64,000 nucleotides of DNA from DASRYH01 sp035687245 (GCA_035687245.1 DASRYH010000050.1:47442-111441); one strand, 5' to 3'. Shown: positions 53,572 through 62,464, numbered from the stretch's first letter. The notes: generated by a model not told the origin, from the sequence alone. Translations and numbers: made by a program.

Positions 53572-54480
53572 TTAAGCGTTCGCGTACTTCTTCTTGAGAG
53601 CGGCGAACTTCGGCTCGGTCTCTTTCCACAGAACGTAGATCGGAGTCGCGACACCGATTGAGGAGTACGCGCCGACGAGCATGCCGATCGCGAGAGCAAG
53701 CGCGAAGTCGCGCAGGGTCTCGCCACCGAAGAACAGCATCGCAAGCACCGGGATGAGCGATGTGATCGAGGTGTTCATCGTACGAACGATGACCTCGTTG
53801 AGTGACTCGTTCGCCATCGACATGAAGCTCTGCTTCTGCAGGCCTTCGGCGTTTTCCTTGATGCGGTGGAAGACGACGACCGTGTCGTAGAGCGAGTAGC
53901 CGAGGATCGTCAGCAGCGCCGAGATCGTGTTCGGCGTCACCTCGCGGCCGACGAGCGCATAGATGCCTAGCGTGATCAGCACGTCGTGAACGAGCGCGAT
54001 GACCGCGGTGATCGACATCTTGTACTCGAAGCGCAGCGAGATGTAGAGCAGGATCGCTGCGATGGAGAGCGCGAGCGCCATCATCGCTCGGTTGGTGACG
54101 TTGGCGCCCCAGCCCGGACCGATCGTCGTGACCTGGAACGCGTTGCTCGGAAGACCGAGCTTCTTGGCGACGTCGATGGCCTCTGAGTTGGCCTGATCAG
54201 GATCGGTGACGCTCGTGCGGACGATGTAGCCCTTGGTGCCCTGGCCAGCCGTGGACTGGATGCTGGGCTCCACGACGCCGGCCTGCTTCAGCGCGTCTTC
54301 TAGCTGCGCCTCGGTGACGCTGCCCGAGTTCACGACGTTGATGACGGTTCCGCCCTTGAACTCGACGCCGAACTGGAGGCCGCGAACGGCCAGTGCGCCA
54401 ATCGAGACGATCAAGAGCACGACCGAGACACCGAACATGATGTTGCGCATTCCGAGGAAGTCGATCTGGAACTTACGCAT
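53572..54480 (-). CDS. secF: Protein translocase subunit SecF
   Basis: SecF, with SecD, uses the proton gradient to help pull proteins out through SecYEG. The 302-residue protein has six membrane helices, an N-terminal FLGMRNIMFGVSVVLL, the large P1 external domain, and the family motifs VALVHDVLITLGIYAL, ILGYSLYDTVVVFHRIKEN and NESLNEVIVRTMNTSIT. The ATG at 54480 has GGGGGG upstream at proper spacing; a GTG three codons before does not. It overlaps secD by 8 bp. Confidence 0.95.
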   Translation of the reverse strand: MRKFQIDFLGMRNIMFGVSVVLLIVSIGALAVRGLQFGVEFKGGTVINVVNSGSVTEAQLEDALKQAGVVEPSIQSTAGQGTKGYIVRTSVTDPDQANSEAIDVAKKLGLPSNAFQVTTIGPGWGANVTNRAMMALALSIAAILLYISLRFEYKMSITAVIALVHDVLITLGIYALVGREVTPNTISALLTILGYSLYDTVVVFHRIKENAEGLQKQSFMSMANESLNEVIVRTMNTSITSLIPVLAMLFFGGETLRDFALALAIGMLVGAYSSIGVATPIYVLWKETEPKFAALKKKYANA

Positions 54481-55816
54481 TCGCGACACCCCCCTTCTGC
54501 GACTTGCCAGGTGTGTTGCCGGTCTCCTTGCTGACGCCCCAGAACGCGGGCATCTTGCCGATGGCCGACTCGGCCAGAAGCATCAGACTCGGACGCTTGA
54601 ACATCAGCATCATGATGATGTCGCACGCGATACCGATCATCAGCGTGAGCGCGAAACCCTTGACCGGGCCGATGGCCACGAAGTAGAGCACGGCTGCGGA
54701 AACGAGGGTGACGAGGTCGGCATCGACCGAAGTCTGAATGCCATGGCGCGAACCGGAGTTCGACGCCGAGCGGTAGGTCTTACCCATCCGCACTTCCTCG
54801 CGGAAGCGTTCGAGGATGAGAATCGAGCTGTCGGCCGCGAGACCGATTGTCAGCACGATACCCGCGATACCCGGAAGCGTGAGAGCGAATACGCCCAGTT
54901 GCGACAGGACCGCGAGGATGCCCACGTAGAAGGAGCCGAAGACTCCGAGGGCCCCTACGGTCAGCAGACCGAGGCCGCGGTAGAAGGCGAAGATGTAGAT
55001 CGCAACGAGGCTGAGGCCGATGAGCACGGCGAGCACGCCTTCGCGCAGCGACTGCTGACCGAGCGTCGGGCCGACCACACGCGACTCGGAGAAGACGAGC
55101 GTGACCGGCAGCGCGCCGGTCTCAAGAACCGTCTTAAGCTGCTTTGCCGACTCCGGCGTGAAGCTACCCGAGATCTCGGTGCGGCCATCGGTGATAGCCG
55201 AGCGAACGACGGGTGCGGACTGCACGCGACCGTCGAGCACGATGGCGACCTGCTTGCCGATATTGGCGGTGGTGAAGTCGCCCCACGTCTTGGTGCCGGC
55301 CTTGTTCATCGTCAGGTTGACGGTGATCTCACCGGCCTGGTTCTGACCGACAAGGGCCTGAGTAACGACCTCGCCGGTCATGAACGGCTTGTAGGTGCCC
55401 TTCTTGAGCAACACGCCGTCCTGCGCGGCCGCCAGCGCGGCGACAGTCGCGGAGTCGTTGATCGACTCTACGGCAACGAACTCGAGCTGACCCGTGGAGC
55501 CCAGGGCGTCCAGAGCCTGCTGAGGATCGCTGATTCCAGGGATCTGCACGAGGATCGAGTCGTTGCCCTGGCGCTGAATCGAAGCCTCGCGCACGCCGAG
55601 ACCGTCGACTCGGCTGCGGATGATCGTCTCCGCGCGCGTCATGTCATCGGCACTCACCGTCGAGGACGACTCAGCGGTCAAGATGACCGACAGGCCGCCG
55701 CGGACGTCGAGTCCCTGCGTGATCTTCTCGGCCGGAGGCCAGAAGAAGAAGCATGACAGCGCCACAAGGACGACTGTCACCCCCAGTAGCAGTATGTTCA
55801 GTTGTTTCTGGTCCAT
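54473..55816 (-). CDS. secD: Protein translocase subunit SecD
   Basis: SecD acts late in Sec export. The 447-residue protein starts with a membrane helix, then LDVRGGLSVILTAE (the D1/D4 motif), a large external domain, and five C-terminal helices with LTLPGIAGIVLTIGLAADSSI and ERFREEVRMGKTYRSA. It is shorter than E. coli SecD but normal for Gram-positives. It is followed by secF with 8 bp overlap and preceded by the HD-domain gene. Confidence 0.95.
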   Translation of the reverse strand: MDQKQLNILLLGVTVVLVALSCFFFWPPAEKITQGLDVRGGLSVILTAESSSTVSADDMTRAETIIRSRVDGLGVREASIQRQGNDSILVQIPGISDPQQALDALGSTGQLEFVAVESINDSATVAALAAAQDGVLLKKGTYKPFMTGEVVTQALVGQNQAGEITVNLTMNKAGTKTWGDFTTANIGKQVAIVLDGRVQSAPVVRSAITDGRTEISGSFTPESAKQLKTVLETGALPVTLVFSESRVVGPTLGQQSLREGVLAVLIGLSLVAIYIFAFYRGLGLLTVGALGVFGSFYVGILAVLSQLGVFALTLPGIAGIVLTIGLAADSSILILERFREEVRMGKTYRSASNSGSRHGIQTSVDADLVTLVSAAVLYFVAIGPVKGFALTLMIGIACDIIMMLMFKRPSLMLLAESAIGKMPAFWGVSKETGNTPGKSQKGGVANA

Positions 55817-55855
55817 GCCCTCGCCTTCCGTACCTTCTCTGTCTCAATGCTCCCG

Positions 55856-56593
55856 CTAGAGGAGCTTGACTCCATTGATAACCAGCGCGAACTTCGCCTC
55901 GAGAACGAGCGCGGCCTTTCGGCAGAGCGCCATGCGATCGATGAAGATCTCGAAGTACTCCATGATCTGCGTCTCGGTCGTGTCGATGTCGATTTCGAGT
56001 GTCAGGGTGCGCTCTTCGGTGTTCACACGCAAGAACGAGCGCTTCACCGCGTAGTTCACGCGGTCGTGGATGTCGAAAGTCGCCGGCTCGACTGCCCGCA
56101 CGCGAGTGTGGTGCACGTCGGTCTTGTCGGCGAGGATGACTGCGGCTGCGACCGGCGTCGCCGGGTCCGAGGCGTCCTCTTCGTGGTTGCCCACCGCGTT
56201 CATCACCGTGGCGATCTCGTAGTAGGGCATCCCCATGCGCGAGAGTGCCGCGCGAGCGATGAACGCCGCGCTGATCCAGTGGTTGGAGCGCGAGACGCAG
56301 TTGCCGATGTCGTGGCAGAAGCCGGCGATCGCTGCGACTTCGGCGGTACGCTCGTCGTAGCCGAGCCTGCGCAGGACGTTGCCGGAGATGTGTGCGCTCA
56401 GATTCGCGTGCCGAAGGCCGTGCTCGGTGTAGCCGATCACGCCAAGATAGTCGTCGCCCATCTGCATGTAGGCGAGCAGCTCGGGATCGGCCTGCACCAT
56501 CTGCAGGGTCACGACCGGCTCGATGGGGGCCTTCAACGCAGCCTCCACCGCCGCGCGCTGCTCAGCCGCACGCTGTTCGGCGACGTCACGCAT
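55856..56593 (-). CDS. HD-domain phosphohydrolase between yajC and secD
   Basis: The 245-residue protein is an HD hydrolase: GYTEHGLRHANLSAHI, GFCHDIGNCVSRSNHWIS (HD pair) and NHEEDASDP supply the metal ligands. A beta-rich C-terminal half with LEIDIDTTETQIMEYFE follows, reminiscent of cyclic nucleotide- or nucleotide-binding modules. The substrate is unknown. The ATG at 56593 overlaps the yajC stop by 8 bp, so it is part of the yajC-HD-secD-secF unit, a neat but unexplained link to protein export. Confidence 0.82.
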   Translation of the reverse strand: MRDVAEQRAAEQRAAVEAALKAPIEPVVTLQMVQADPELLAYMQMGDDYLGVIGYTEHGLRHANLSAHISGNVLRRLGYDERTAEVAAIAGFCHDIGNCVSRSNHWISAAFIARAALSRMGMPYYEIATVMNAVGNHEEDASDPATPVAAAVILADKTDVHHTRVRAVEPATFDIHDRVNYAVKRSFLRVNTEERTLTLEIDIDTTETQIMEYFEIFIDRMALCRKAALVLEAKFALVINGVKLL

Positions 56594-56933
56594 CCGTGTC
56601 GTCCCCTTCGGCGAGCTCAGGCATCTCGACGTCTTCAGCGACATCCTCGTCGACGTCGGCGTCGTCGGCATCGTCTTCCGGTGCGACGACGTTGGCGATC
56701 GCCTGCGGGGCGATCTCGAACTCGGTCCCGCCGACAGTACGCACGCGGATACGGTCGCCTGCATCGACGACCGTGCCGAAGATACCGCCGATGGTAACGA
56801 TCTCGTCGCCAGCCTTGAGCTCGGAAAGCATCTCGCGCTGCTGCTTCTGGCGCTGCTGCTGCGGCCTCATGATGAGGAACCAGAAGGCGCCCACCATCAC
56901 GGCGAGGAAGATCAGTTGAGTTGTCTGGTTCAT
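56586..56933 (-). CDS. yajC: Preprotein translocase subunit YajC
   Basis: YajC associates with SecDF. The 115-residue protein has one N-terminal helix (LIFLAVMVGAFWFLIMRPQ) and the small SH3-like cytoplasmic domain GDEIVTIGGIFGTVVDAGDR. A very acidic tail follows (about residues 85-115). The gene leads the yajC-HD-secD-secF series and follows tgt after a good terminator. Confidence 0.93.
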   Translation of the reverse strand: MNQTTQLIFLAVMVGAFWFLIMRPQQQRQKQQREMLSELKAGDEIVTIGGIFGTVVDAGDRIRVRTVGGTEFEIAPQAIANVVAPEDDADDADVDEDVAEDVEMPELAEGDDTDA

Positions 56934-56950
56934 GGGCTGCCTTAGCTACG

Positions 56951-56976
56951 AAAAACGGCCCTCTTCGGGCGAGGGC
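56951..56976 (-). terminator. Intrinsic terminator after tgt
   Basis: GCCCTC and GAGGGC arms (56958-56963 and 56971-56976) enclose a seven-base loop, followed on the minus strand by CGTTTTTCG. It lies 75 bp beyond the tgt stop and just before yajC, separating the two transcripts. This is a clear factor-independent terminator. Confidence 0.8.
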
Positions 56977-57050
56977 GACCAGCGGAATATCTTACTCGTT
57001 CGCCCTGCCTGAAGGAAGCTTTCGGCGCGTCGTATTGCGCAGCAGTCCGC

Positions 57051-58172
57051 TTAGTAGTCGTTTGAGGCTGGCGAAGAGCGCCACTTCGTAAGGAACTCGC
57101 CGTAGGTGCCCACCTCGATCGCCGCCCGCGCCTGACGCGTGAGATCGAGCAGATAGTGCAGGTTGTGGTGCGTGAGCAAGATCGCCCCCAGCATCTCTTT
57201 GGTGTTCACGAGATGCCGGATGTAGGCGCGCGAGTACTGCGTGCAGGTCGAGCACGTGCACTGCGGGTCAAGCGGGCCGAAGTCGCGCGCAAAGCGGGCG
57301 TTGCGCATGTTGAGGCGCCCCTCGCTGGAGAACGCGGTGCCCAGGCGGGCGGTACGCGTGGGCAACACGCAGTCGAACATGTCCACGCCCAGAGCAATCG
57401 CTTCGAGAATCGTAGTGGGGTTGCCTACGCCCATCAGATAGCGGGGCCGGTCCTTCGGCAAGAGCTCACAGACGGGGCCGAGCGACTCGAGCATCAGGTC
57501 GTGGGGCTCGCCCACAGAGTAGCCGCCAATGCCGTAGCCGTAGAAGCCGATCTCGGCGAGGCGCTGGGCGCTCTCGGCGCGCAGGTCCCCGTGTACGCCG
57601 CCCTGCACGATGCCGAAGAGCGCCTGGTCCTCGCGGGTGTGGGCGGCTTTGCAGCGGGCGGCCCATTCGGCGCTTCGACGTACCGCAGTCTCGACGAACT
57701 CGCGCTCCGCGGGGTACGGCGGGCACTGGTCGAGCTGCATGATGATGTCGGCGCCCAGCTCAGACTGGATGCGCATGTTGTCCTCGGGCGACCAGAAGTG
57801 CCACGCGCCGTCGATGATCGAGCGGAACTTCACGCCTTCGTCAGTGAGCTTGAGCGTGTCGGCGAGGCTGAAGATCTGGAAGCCGCCGGAGTCGGTCAGT
57901 ATCGCGCGGTCCCAGTTCATGAAGCGGTGCAGCCCGCCGGCTTCGGCGATCAGGTCAGAGCCTGGGCGTAAGAACAGGTGGTAGGTGTTAGAGAGGATGA
58001 CGTGCGCGTCGAGTTCGTGTAGCTGCTCGACGGTCATTCCCTTGACGGTGGCACGCGTGCCAACCGGCATGAATATCGGCGTCTCTATCACGCCGTGCGT
58101 GGTGTGGAAGCGACCGCGGCGCGCTGACGTGGTGGCATCAGTTGCGAGCAGGTCGTAAGTGAATGGTGTCAT
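57051..58172 (-). CDS. tgt: tRNA-guanine transglycosylase
   Basis: Tgt exchanges guanine-34 for preQ1 in tRNAs with GUN anticodons. The 373-residue protein has the catalytic DSGGFQIFSL and GVDMFDCVLPTR aspartates, GIVQGGVHGDLR, GIGGYSVGEP and the zinc site CTCSTC with a downstream histidine. The length is normal. With queA and queH also in the window it completes the late queuosine steps, although the upstream preQ1 synthesis genes are not seen. Confidence 0.97.
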   Translation of the reverse strand: MTPFTYDLLATDATTSARRGRFHTTHGVIETPIFMPVGTRATVKGMTVEQLHELDAHVILSNTYHLFLRPGSDLIAEAGGLHRFMNWDRAILTDSGGFQIFSLADTLKLTDEGVKFRSIIDGAWHFWSPEDNMRIQSELGADIIMQLDQCPPYPAEREFVETAVRRSAEWAARCKAAHTREDQALFGIVQGGVHGDLRAESAQRLAEIGFYGYGIGGYSVGEPHDLMLESLGPVCELLPKDRPRYLMGVGNPTTILEAIALGVDMFDCVLPTRTARLGTAFSSEGRLNMRNARFARDFGPLDPQCTCSTCTQYSRAYIRHLVNTKEMLGAILLTHHNLHYLLDLTRQARAAIEVGTYGEFLTKWRSSPASNDY

Positions 58173-58247
58173 GGCGGCGATTGTACCGAATAGCGTCGGC
58201 TGTCACGCCCAAACGAACATGCAACCGCTAGACTGACCAATGACGCG

Positions 58248-58273
58248 TGAACGGAAAGCCGTTCGGATACGTC
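58248..58273 (+). promoter_or_regulatory. Possible ECF-type promoter with an inverted repeat
   Basis: TGAAC at 58248-58252 and CGTC at 58270-58273 are spaced by 17 bp, the arrangement of many ECF promoters (AAC/CGTC). A perfect inverted repeat, GAACGG-aaag-CCGTTC (58249-58264), lies within it. The sigma gene's ATG is 13 bp beyond the CGTC, so transcripts would be nearly leaderless and the AAGGGA site would be cut. Autoregulation is an inference. Confidence 0.4.
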
Positions 58274-58285
58274 TTAAGGGACAGA

Positions 58286-58837
58286 ATGGACAAGCGGGCA
58301 GCGGACGACGCTACTCAGATTGCAGCAGCGCGCGCGGGTGATCTCGATGCATTCGAGACGCTCGTTCGTCGTCACACGCCCGCCGTGTACTCGCATGCAC
58401 TGCGCTTCTTCGGCGAGTCTACAGCTGCCGAAGACGTGGTCCAGGAGGTCTTCATCAAGGTGTTCCGCTCGCTGGGAAGCTTCGACAACCGTTCGCAGTT
58501 CAGCACGTGGCTCTATCAAGTCACGCGCAACACCTGCCTCGACCAGGTCAGAGCCGGTCGCAGGCGCCCTGTACCGGTAGACCCCTTCCTGATGTCGGCC
58601 ACCGACCCCATAGATATCGCCGACTCCGTGGCCGTTTCCGCCTCGGTCGAGCATGCACTTGCGTCGCTTCCCAACGACGACCGCGATGCGCTTCTGGCCG
58701 TCGCGCTCTTCGGCCTCACCTACGACGAGGCCGCGCGCGTCTTCGAGATTCCGGCAGGGACCGTGAAGTCGCGCGTCTTCCGCGCCCGTCGCACGATCGC
58801 ACTCTCTCTCAACATCGCGGACGGTGGTCTCTCATGA
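58286..58837 (+). CDS. ECF RNA polymerase sigma factor
   Basis: The 183-residue protein is an extracytoplasmic-function sigma factor: region 2 (FETLVRRHTPAVYSHALRF, AAEDVVQEVFIKVFRSL), the linker, and region 4 (LPNDDRDALLAVALFGLTYD, AARVFEIPAGTVKSRVFRAR). The ATG at 58286 has AAGGGA six bases upstream; a GTG at 58247 is in frame but lacks a site. It overlaps the anti-sigma gene (ATGA). It is one of the few plus-strand genes and lies divergent from tgt. Confidence 0.93.
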   Translation: MDKRAADDATQIAAARAGDLDAFETLVRRHTPAVYSHALRFFGESTAAEDVVQEVFIKVFRSLGSFDNRSQFSTWLYQVTRNTCLDQVRAGRRRPVPVDPFLMSATDPIDIADSVAVSASVEHALASLPNDDRDALLAVALFGLTYDEAARVFEIPAGTVKSRVFRARRTIALSLNIADGGLS

Positions 58838-59889
58838 ACTGCCTGCGCGCCCAACAGACGATCGCAGACGCCCTCGACAGCAAGGGTGTGACACCCCAGG
58901 ACCTCGAGGCCGCGAAGAAGCACTGCCGAAGCTGCGCCGAATGCGGTCGCTTCGTCACCGCACAGCTCGCAGTCAAGCGCACGCTCGTCGCAGAGCCACC
59001 CGCCGATCTCACCGATCGCGTGATGGCCACTGTCCGCGCCGAGGCTGCTGCCGCTGCCGCGGCTGCCGCAGCCCCCGAAGTCGATGAGGCGAAGGTTGCT
59101 GCGGCAGTCCTCGCGTCGGACTTCGAGGCCGCAACTGCTGCCTCGCGCTTGGGCAAGTCGCGCTCCAAGAACGCAGGTCGTGTGTGGCTCGCTTCGGCGG
59201 CCGGCATCCTGTTGCTGCTCGGTGTGGGCACGATCCTGACCGCGACTCTGGTCTCGCGCTCCATCGGCGAGCGCACCAAGGCGCTCAACTACGGCGTCGA
59301 CGGCAACGCACCTGCTGCGGGAACCACCGCCGCCCCACAAGCGGCCGAGAGCGGGCAGGCCGGAACCGCTGCCGACGCGGCCTCTGTCACCGCCGGGACC
59401 GCAGTTTCGGGACCCTCGCTCATCACGATCCAAGACGTCGTCTACTCCTTCACCGGGGACGCGACGGTGTCACGCGGGTCGCTCACGTCGGTAGGCTCCA
59501 CGAGCAGCTCTCTCGACGCAGGCACCGCAGCACCAATCTCGCTCACGGTGCTTTCGGCAGGCGGCGACACCGACGTCATCTACATCGAGTACCAGCAGCG
59601 GATGCTCGCGTTCCAGAAGGTGACGCGCGAATACGCAGGCAAGACCTACGTACTGCACTCGGGCACGATCCCGGGTTTCGGCGTCTGGCCCAGCCTGCCC
59701 TCCGGCATCGCCCAGCCCACCGCGGCCGACGGGTCGCCCTCGCTGCAGTCCACGGACGCTTCCGCAGGCGTGACCGCCTTTGTGAAGGTCGGATCCAGCG
59801 CCGCCGAAGGCATCGCGTTCCCGCCGGGCTCCGCCGGTCCGGGCGGAGTTTCGGGCGCGCCGGTGTGGACCTGGTGGACGCCCGAGTAG
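58834..59889 (+). CDS. Zinc-finger (ZAS-type) anti-sigma factor
   Basis: The 351-residue protein has a cytoplasmic ZAS motif, H30-x3-C34-x2-C37, within KKHCRSCAECGRF, followed by an Ala-rich helix. One membrane helix lies at about 118-140 and an external domain of about 210 residues follows. It would hold the preceding ECF sigma factor until a signal is sensed outside, possibly after proteolysis. The ATG overlaps the sigma stop. The external part (DVVYSFTGDATVSRGS, VIYIEYQQRM) has no family I recognise. Confidence 0.85.
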   Translation: MNCLRAQQTIADALDSKGVTPQDLEAAKKHCRSCAECGRFVTAQLAVKRTLVAEPPADLTDRVMATVRAEAAAAAAAAAAPEVDEAKVAAAVLASDFEAATAASRLGKSRSKNAGRVWLASAAGILLLLGVGTILTATLVSRSIGERTKALNYGVDGNAPAAGTTAAPQAAESGQAGTAADAASVTAGTAVSGPSLITIQDVVYSFTGDATVSRGSLTSVGSTSSSLDAGTAAPISLTVLSAGGDTDVIYIEYQQRMLAFQKVTREYAGKTYVLHSGTIPGFGVWPSLPSGIAQPTAADGSPSLQSTDASAGVTAFVKVGSSAAEGIAFPPGSAGPGGVSGAPVWTWWTPE

Positions 59890-59926
59890 GTCGCGTCCCC
59901 TGTCTTTCGGCAGGCCGCTCGAGCTG

Positions 59927-60961
59927 CTAGAGAATCAGCATCGCATCGCCGAAGCTGAGGAAGCGGTAGCGCCGCTCCATCGCCTCAGCGTAGGCGTGCA
60001 TGATCGTCTCGCGCCCAGCGAACGCGCTCACCATCATCATCAGCGTGGAACGCGGCACGTGGAAGTTCGTGACCATCGCGTCGACCACCTCGAAACGGTA
60101 GCCCGGCGTGATGAACAATCTCGTGGCGCCTTCCGACGCCTTGAGCTCGCCGGTGCTGCGGTCCAGAGCGCTCTCCAGCGCGCGCACCGAGGTCGTGCCG
60201 ACGGCGATGATGCGACCGCCGCGCCGCTTGGTCTCGAGCACGGCATCGACGGTGCGCTGCGGCACGCGGAAGTGCTCGGTGTGGATCGCGTGGTCCTCGA
60301 TGTTGTCGACCGCTACCGGCCGAAAGGTGTCCAGCCCCACGTCGAGCTCGACGGTCTCGAGCGCCACGCCCGCCTCAGCGATACGCTCTAGCAGAGCGGG
60401 CGTGAAGTGCAGCCCTGCGGTCGGCGCAGCGGCGGAACGCTCGTCGCGCGCGAAGATGGTCTGGTAAAGCTCGGGGTCGCCAAGCGACTCGGTGATGTAG
60501 GGCGGCAGGGGCATCTCGCCCACCTGATGGATCGCCTCGCGAAAGCTCGTCCCATGCGGCGTGAACTGCACGAGGCGCCCTCCGGAGTCGTCGATCTGGT
60601 CGACGATGAGTCCCGTCATGAGGCCGTCGCCGAAGATGATGCGAGCGCCGGGCTTCAGGCGCCTGCCTGGCTTCACGAGGCACTCCCACGCGTTCTCGTA
60701 GCGCTCGCGCAGCAGCAGCACTTCGGCAGCTCCGCCCGTCTCGTCCTTGGCGCCGATGAGGCGGGCCGGCAGCACGCGCGTCTCGTTGACCACGAGGAGG
60801 TCGCCCGCGCGCAGGTAGTCGATGATATCGGTGAAGGTGCGGTGGTCGATCTGGCCGCTCGAGCGATCGAGAACGAGCAGCCTGCAGCTGTCGCGAGGCT
60901 CGGCAGGGTGCTGGGCGATCAGGCCGCTGGGCAGGTTGTAGTCGAAGTCGTCGGTGCGCAC
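59927..60961 (-). CDS. queA: S-adenosylmethionine:tRNA ribosyltransferase-isomerase
   Basis: QueA transfers the ribosyl group of SAM to 7-aminomethyl-7-deazaguanine in tRNA, giving epoxyqueuosine. The 344-residue protein has FDYNLPSGLIAQHPAEPRD, LLVVNETRVLPARL, AAPTAGLHFTPALLE and IAVGTTSVRALE, all typical. The GTG at 60961 with AAAGG upstream gives the normal start; the frame continues to 61096. It converges with the anti-sigma gene and diverges from the PHP gene. Confidence 0.96.
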   Translation of the reverse strand: MRTDDFDYNLPSGLIAQHPAEPRDSCRLLVLDRSSGQIDHRTFTDIIDYLRAGDLLVVNETRVLPARLIGAKDETGGAAEVLLLRERYENAWECLVKPGRRLKPGARIIFGDGLMTGLIVDQIDDSGGRLVQFTPHGTSFREAIHQVGEMPLPPYITESLGDPELYQTIFARDERSAAAPTAGLHFTPALLERIAEAGVALETVELDVGLDTFRPVAVDNIEDHAIHTEHFRVPQRTVDAVLETKRRGGRIIAVGTTSVRALESALDRSTGELKASEGATRLFITPGYRFEVVDAMVTNFHVPRSTLMMMVSAFAGRETIMHAYAEAMERRYRFLSFGDAMLIL

Positions 60962-61047
60962 GTCGCGGGCCTTTCGCGCTCGATTCAAAACTGGATGCCG
61001 ACGAGTGTACCCCACCCCTGCCCCTCGGGTGCTACCATACGCACGCC

Positions 61048-61818
61048 ATGGGAACCCCTTTCTCCACCGCAGACCTCCACGTCCACACCACCGCATCCGA
61101 CGGCACGGCCACGCCTGCCGAAGTGCTGGAGTGGGCCTCCGAGGCCACCGACCTCGCTGTCGTGGCTATCTGCGACCACAACACGAACGAGGGCGCGCTT
61201 GAGGCGGCTTCCATCGCGCACCGCTACCGCGTCGATGTCGTGGTAGGCCAGGAAGTCGAGAGCTCCGAGGGCCACATCCTCGGCCTGTGGACGCCCAAGA
61301 TCGTGACCCCGGGCCGCTCAGCATCCCAGACCGTCGCCGACATCCATGCACAAGGCGGTCTCGCGATCGTCGCGCACCCCTTCGCGCCGAAGTGGTGGCA
61401 CAAGCACGGTCTGTGTCGCGGCGATCGTGACGTCTACGACCACGTCGAGTTCGACGGCGTGGAGGTCGCCAACTCCACGCCGCTTCTGCTGGCGGCCAAC
61501 TTCCGCGCTCGTGGCTACTGGCGCAAGAACCGCACGCGTCTTGCCGCGACCGGAGGTAGCGACGCCCACATGCTCTCGGTCGTGGGCACGAGCCGCACCT
61601 GGTTCACTGGGGCCACGACCGATGAGCTGCGCGCCGCCATCGAGAACAAGACCACGAGCGGATGGGGTCCCTCTATCCAGCCGCTGCGCGCTCTGCGCTA
61701 CGCGATGAAGGTTCCCGAGATCAAAGCTCGCGATGCCGAGCGCAAGCAGCGCGAGGCCGAGCGGGGCATCGAGCCCTGCGCCGAGTGCGACTCCGCCGAC
61801 TCCTGCGGGCGCGGCTAG
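61048..61818 (+). CDS. PHP-domain metal-dependent phosphoesterase
   Basis: The 256-residue protein has the PHP ligand set: DLHVHTTASDG at the start, ICDHNT, GQEVE, IVAHPF and TGGSDAH. Related small PHP proteins (YciV/RNase AM type) remove 5' nucleotides from RNA or 3',5'-bisphosphates; which applies here is unknown. The C-terminus ends in a basic helix and a cysteine-containing tail (CAECDSADSCGRG). The ATG is preceded by little recognisable SD. It is convergent with queH, three bases away. Confidence 0.88.
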   Translation: MGTPFSTADLHVHTTASDGTATPAEVLEWASEATDLAVVAICDHNTNEGALEAASIAHRYRVDVVVGQEVESSEGHILGLWTPKIVTPGRSASQTVADIHAQGGLAIVAHPFAPKWWHKHGLCRGDRDVYDHVEFDGVEVANSTPLLLAANFRARGYWRKNRTRLAATGGSDAHMLSVVGTSRTWFTGATTDELRAAIENKTTSGWGPSIQPLRALRYAMKVPEIKARDAERKQREAERGIEPCAECDSADSCGRG

Positions 61819-61832
61819 GCGCTACGCGCCCG
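61806..61832. terminator. Possible bidirectional hairpin between the PHP gene and queH
   Basis: CGGGCGCG (61806-61813) and CGCGCCCG (61825-61832) are perfect inverted arms over an 11-base loop that contains both stop codons' surroundings. There is no T-run on either side. It might slow or end transcription from both convergent genes. Confidence 0.35.
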
Positions 61833-62427
61833 ACTCGCCCTGCTGTGCGGCCTTCTGGGCCTTGGCTGCTGCCCGCTCCGCGCGCCTGCGCTCCCGGTCT
61901 TCTCGCGCTTCGACCTCGCTGAGAGAGCAGCCGCAGTAGTTCTGGCGATACATCCCCAGCTCACGAGAGCGGCGCGTCGCCTCTGGGTAGCGCTCGCGGA
62001 AGTCCCGCCGAATGAAGCTGATGCCCACCTCGGCGGCCGCGCGCTCCCCTTCTTCGGCGATGATCTCGGCATCCTGGTAGGGGCTCACCGTGAGCGTCGT
62101 CGAGAGGGCGTCGTAGCCGTTGTCTGCCGCCCACCTCGCCACCTGCGTCAGGCGCAGCCGGTAGCACGCACGGCAGCGCTGTGTGCGATCGCGTCCGTGC
62201 GGCGCTGCCACCTCGCCCCACGAACTCGGGTCATAGGGCAGCTCGACGACGGTCGCGCCGATGTCGCGCGCATAGGCCATCAGCGTGTCGCGCCTGCGCT
62301 CGTACTCTTCGGCAGGGTGGATGTTGGAGTTGCCGAATACGACGACGACTTCTTCGGCCTCAGTGGCCAGCGCGTCGAGCGGCTCGAGCAGACAGGGTCC
62401 GCAGCATGCGTGTAGGGCGAGTCTCAT
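61822..62427 (-). CDS. queH: Epoxyqueuosine reductase QueH
   Basis: QueH is the non-cobalamin enzyme that reduces epoxyqueuosine to queuosine in tRNA. The 201-residue protein has HACCGPC near its start, RCRACYRLRL in the middle and YRQNYCGC near residue 160, the cysteine sets that bind an iron-sulphur cluster and extra metal. A charged Arg/Ala tail follows. It lies about 0.9 kb from queA, so the final steps of the pathway are grouped. No queG (cobalamin type) is seen. Confidence 0.94.
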   Translation of the reverse strand: MRLALHACCGPCLLEPLDALATEAEEVVVVFGNSNIHPAEEYERRRDTLMAYARDIGATVVELPYDPSSWGEVAAPHGRDRTQRCRACYRLRLTQVARWAADNGYDALSTTLTVSPYQDAEIIAEEGERAAAEVGISFIRRDFRERYPEATRRSRELGMYRQNYCGCSLSEVEAREDRERRRAERAAAKAQKAAQQGESGA

Positions 62428-62464
62428 GGCGCCTAGGGTACTCCTCGCGGCCGGCCGGGTCGCG

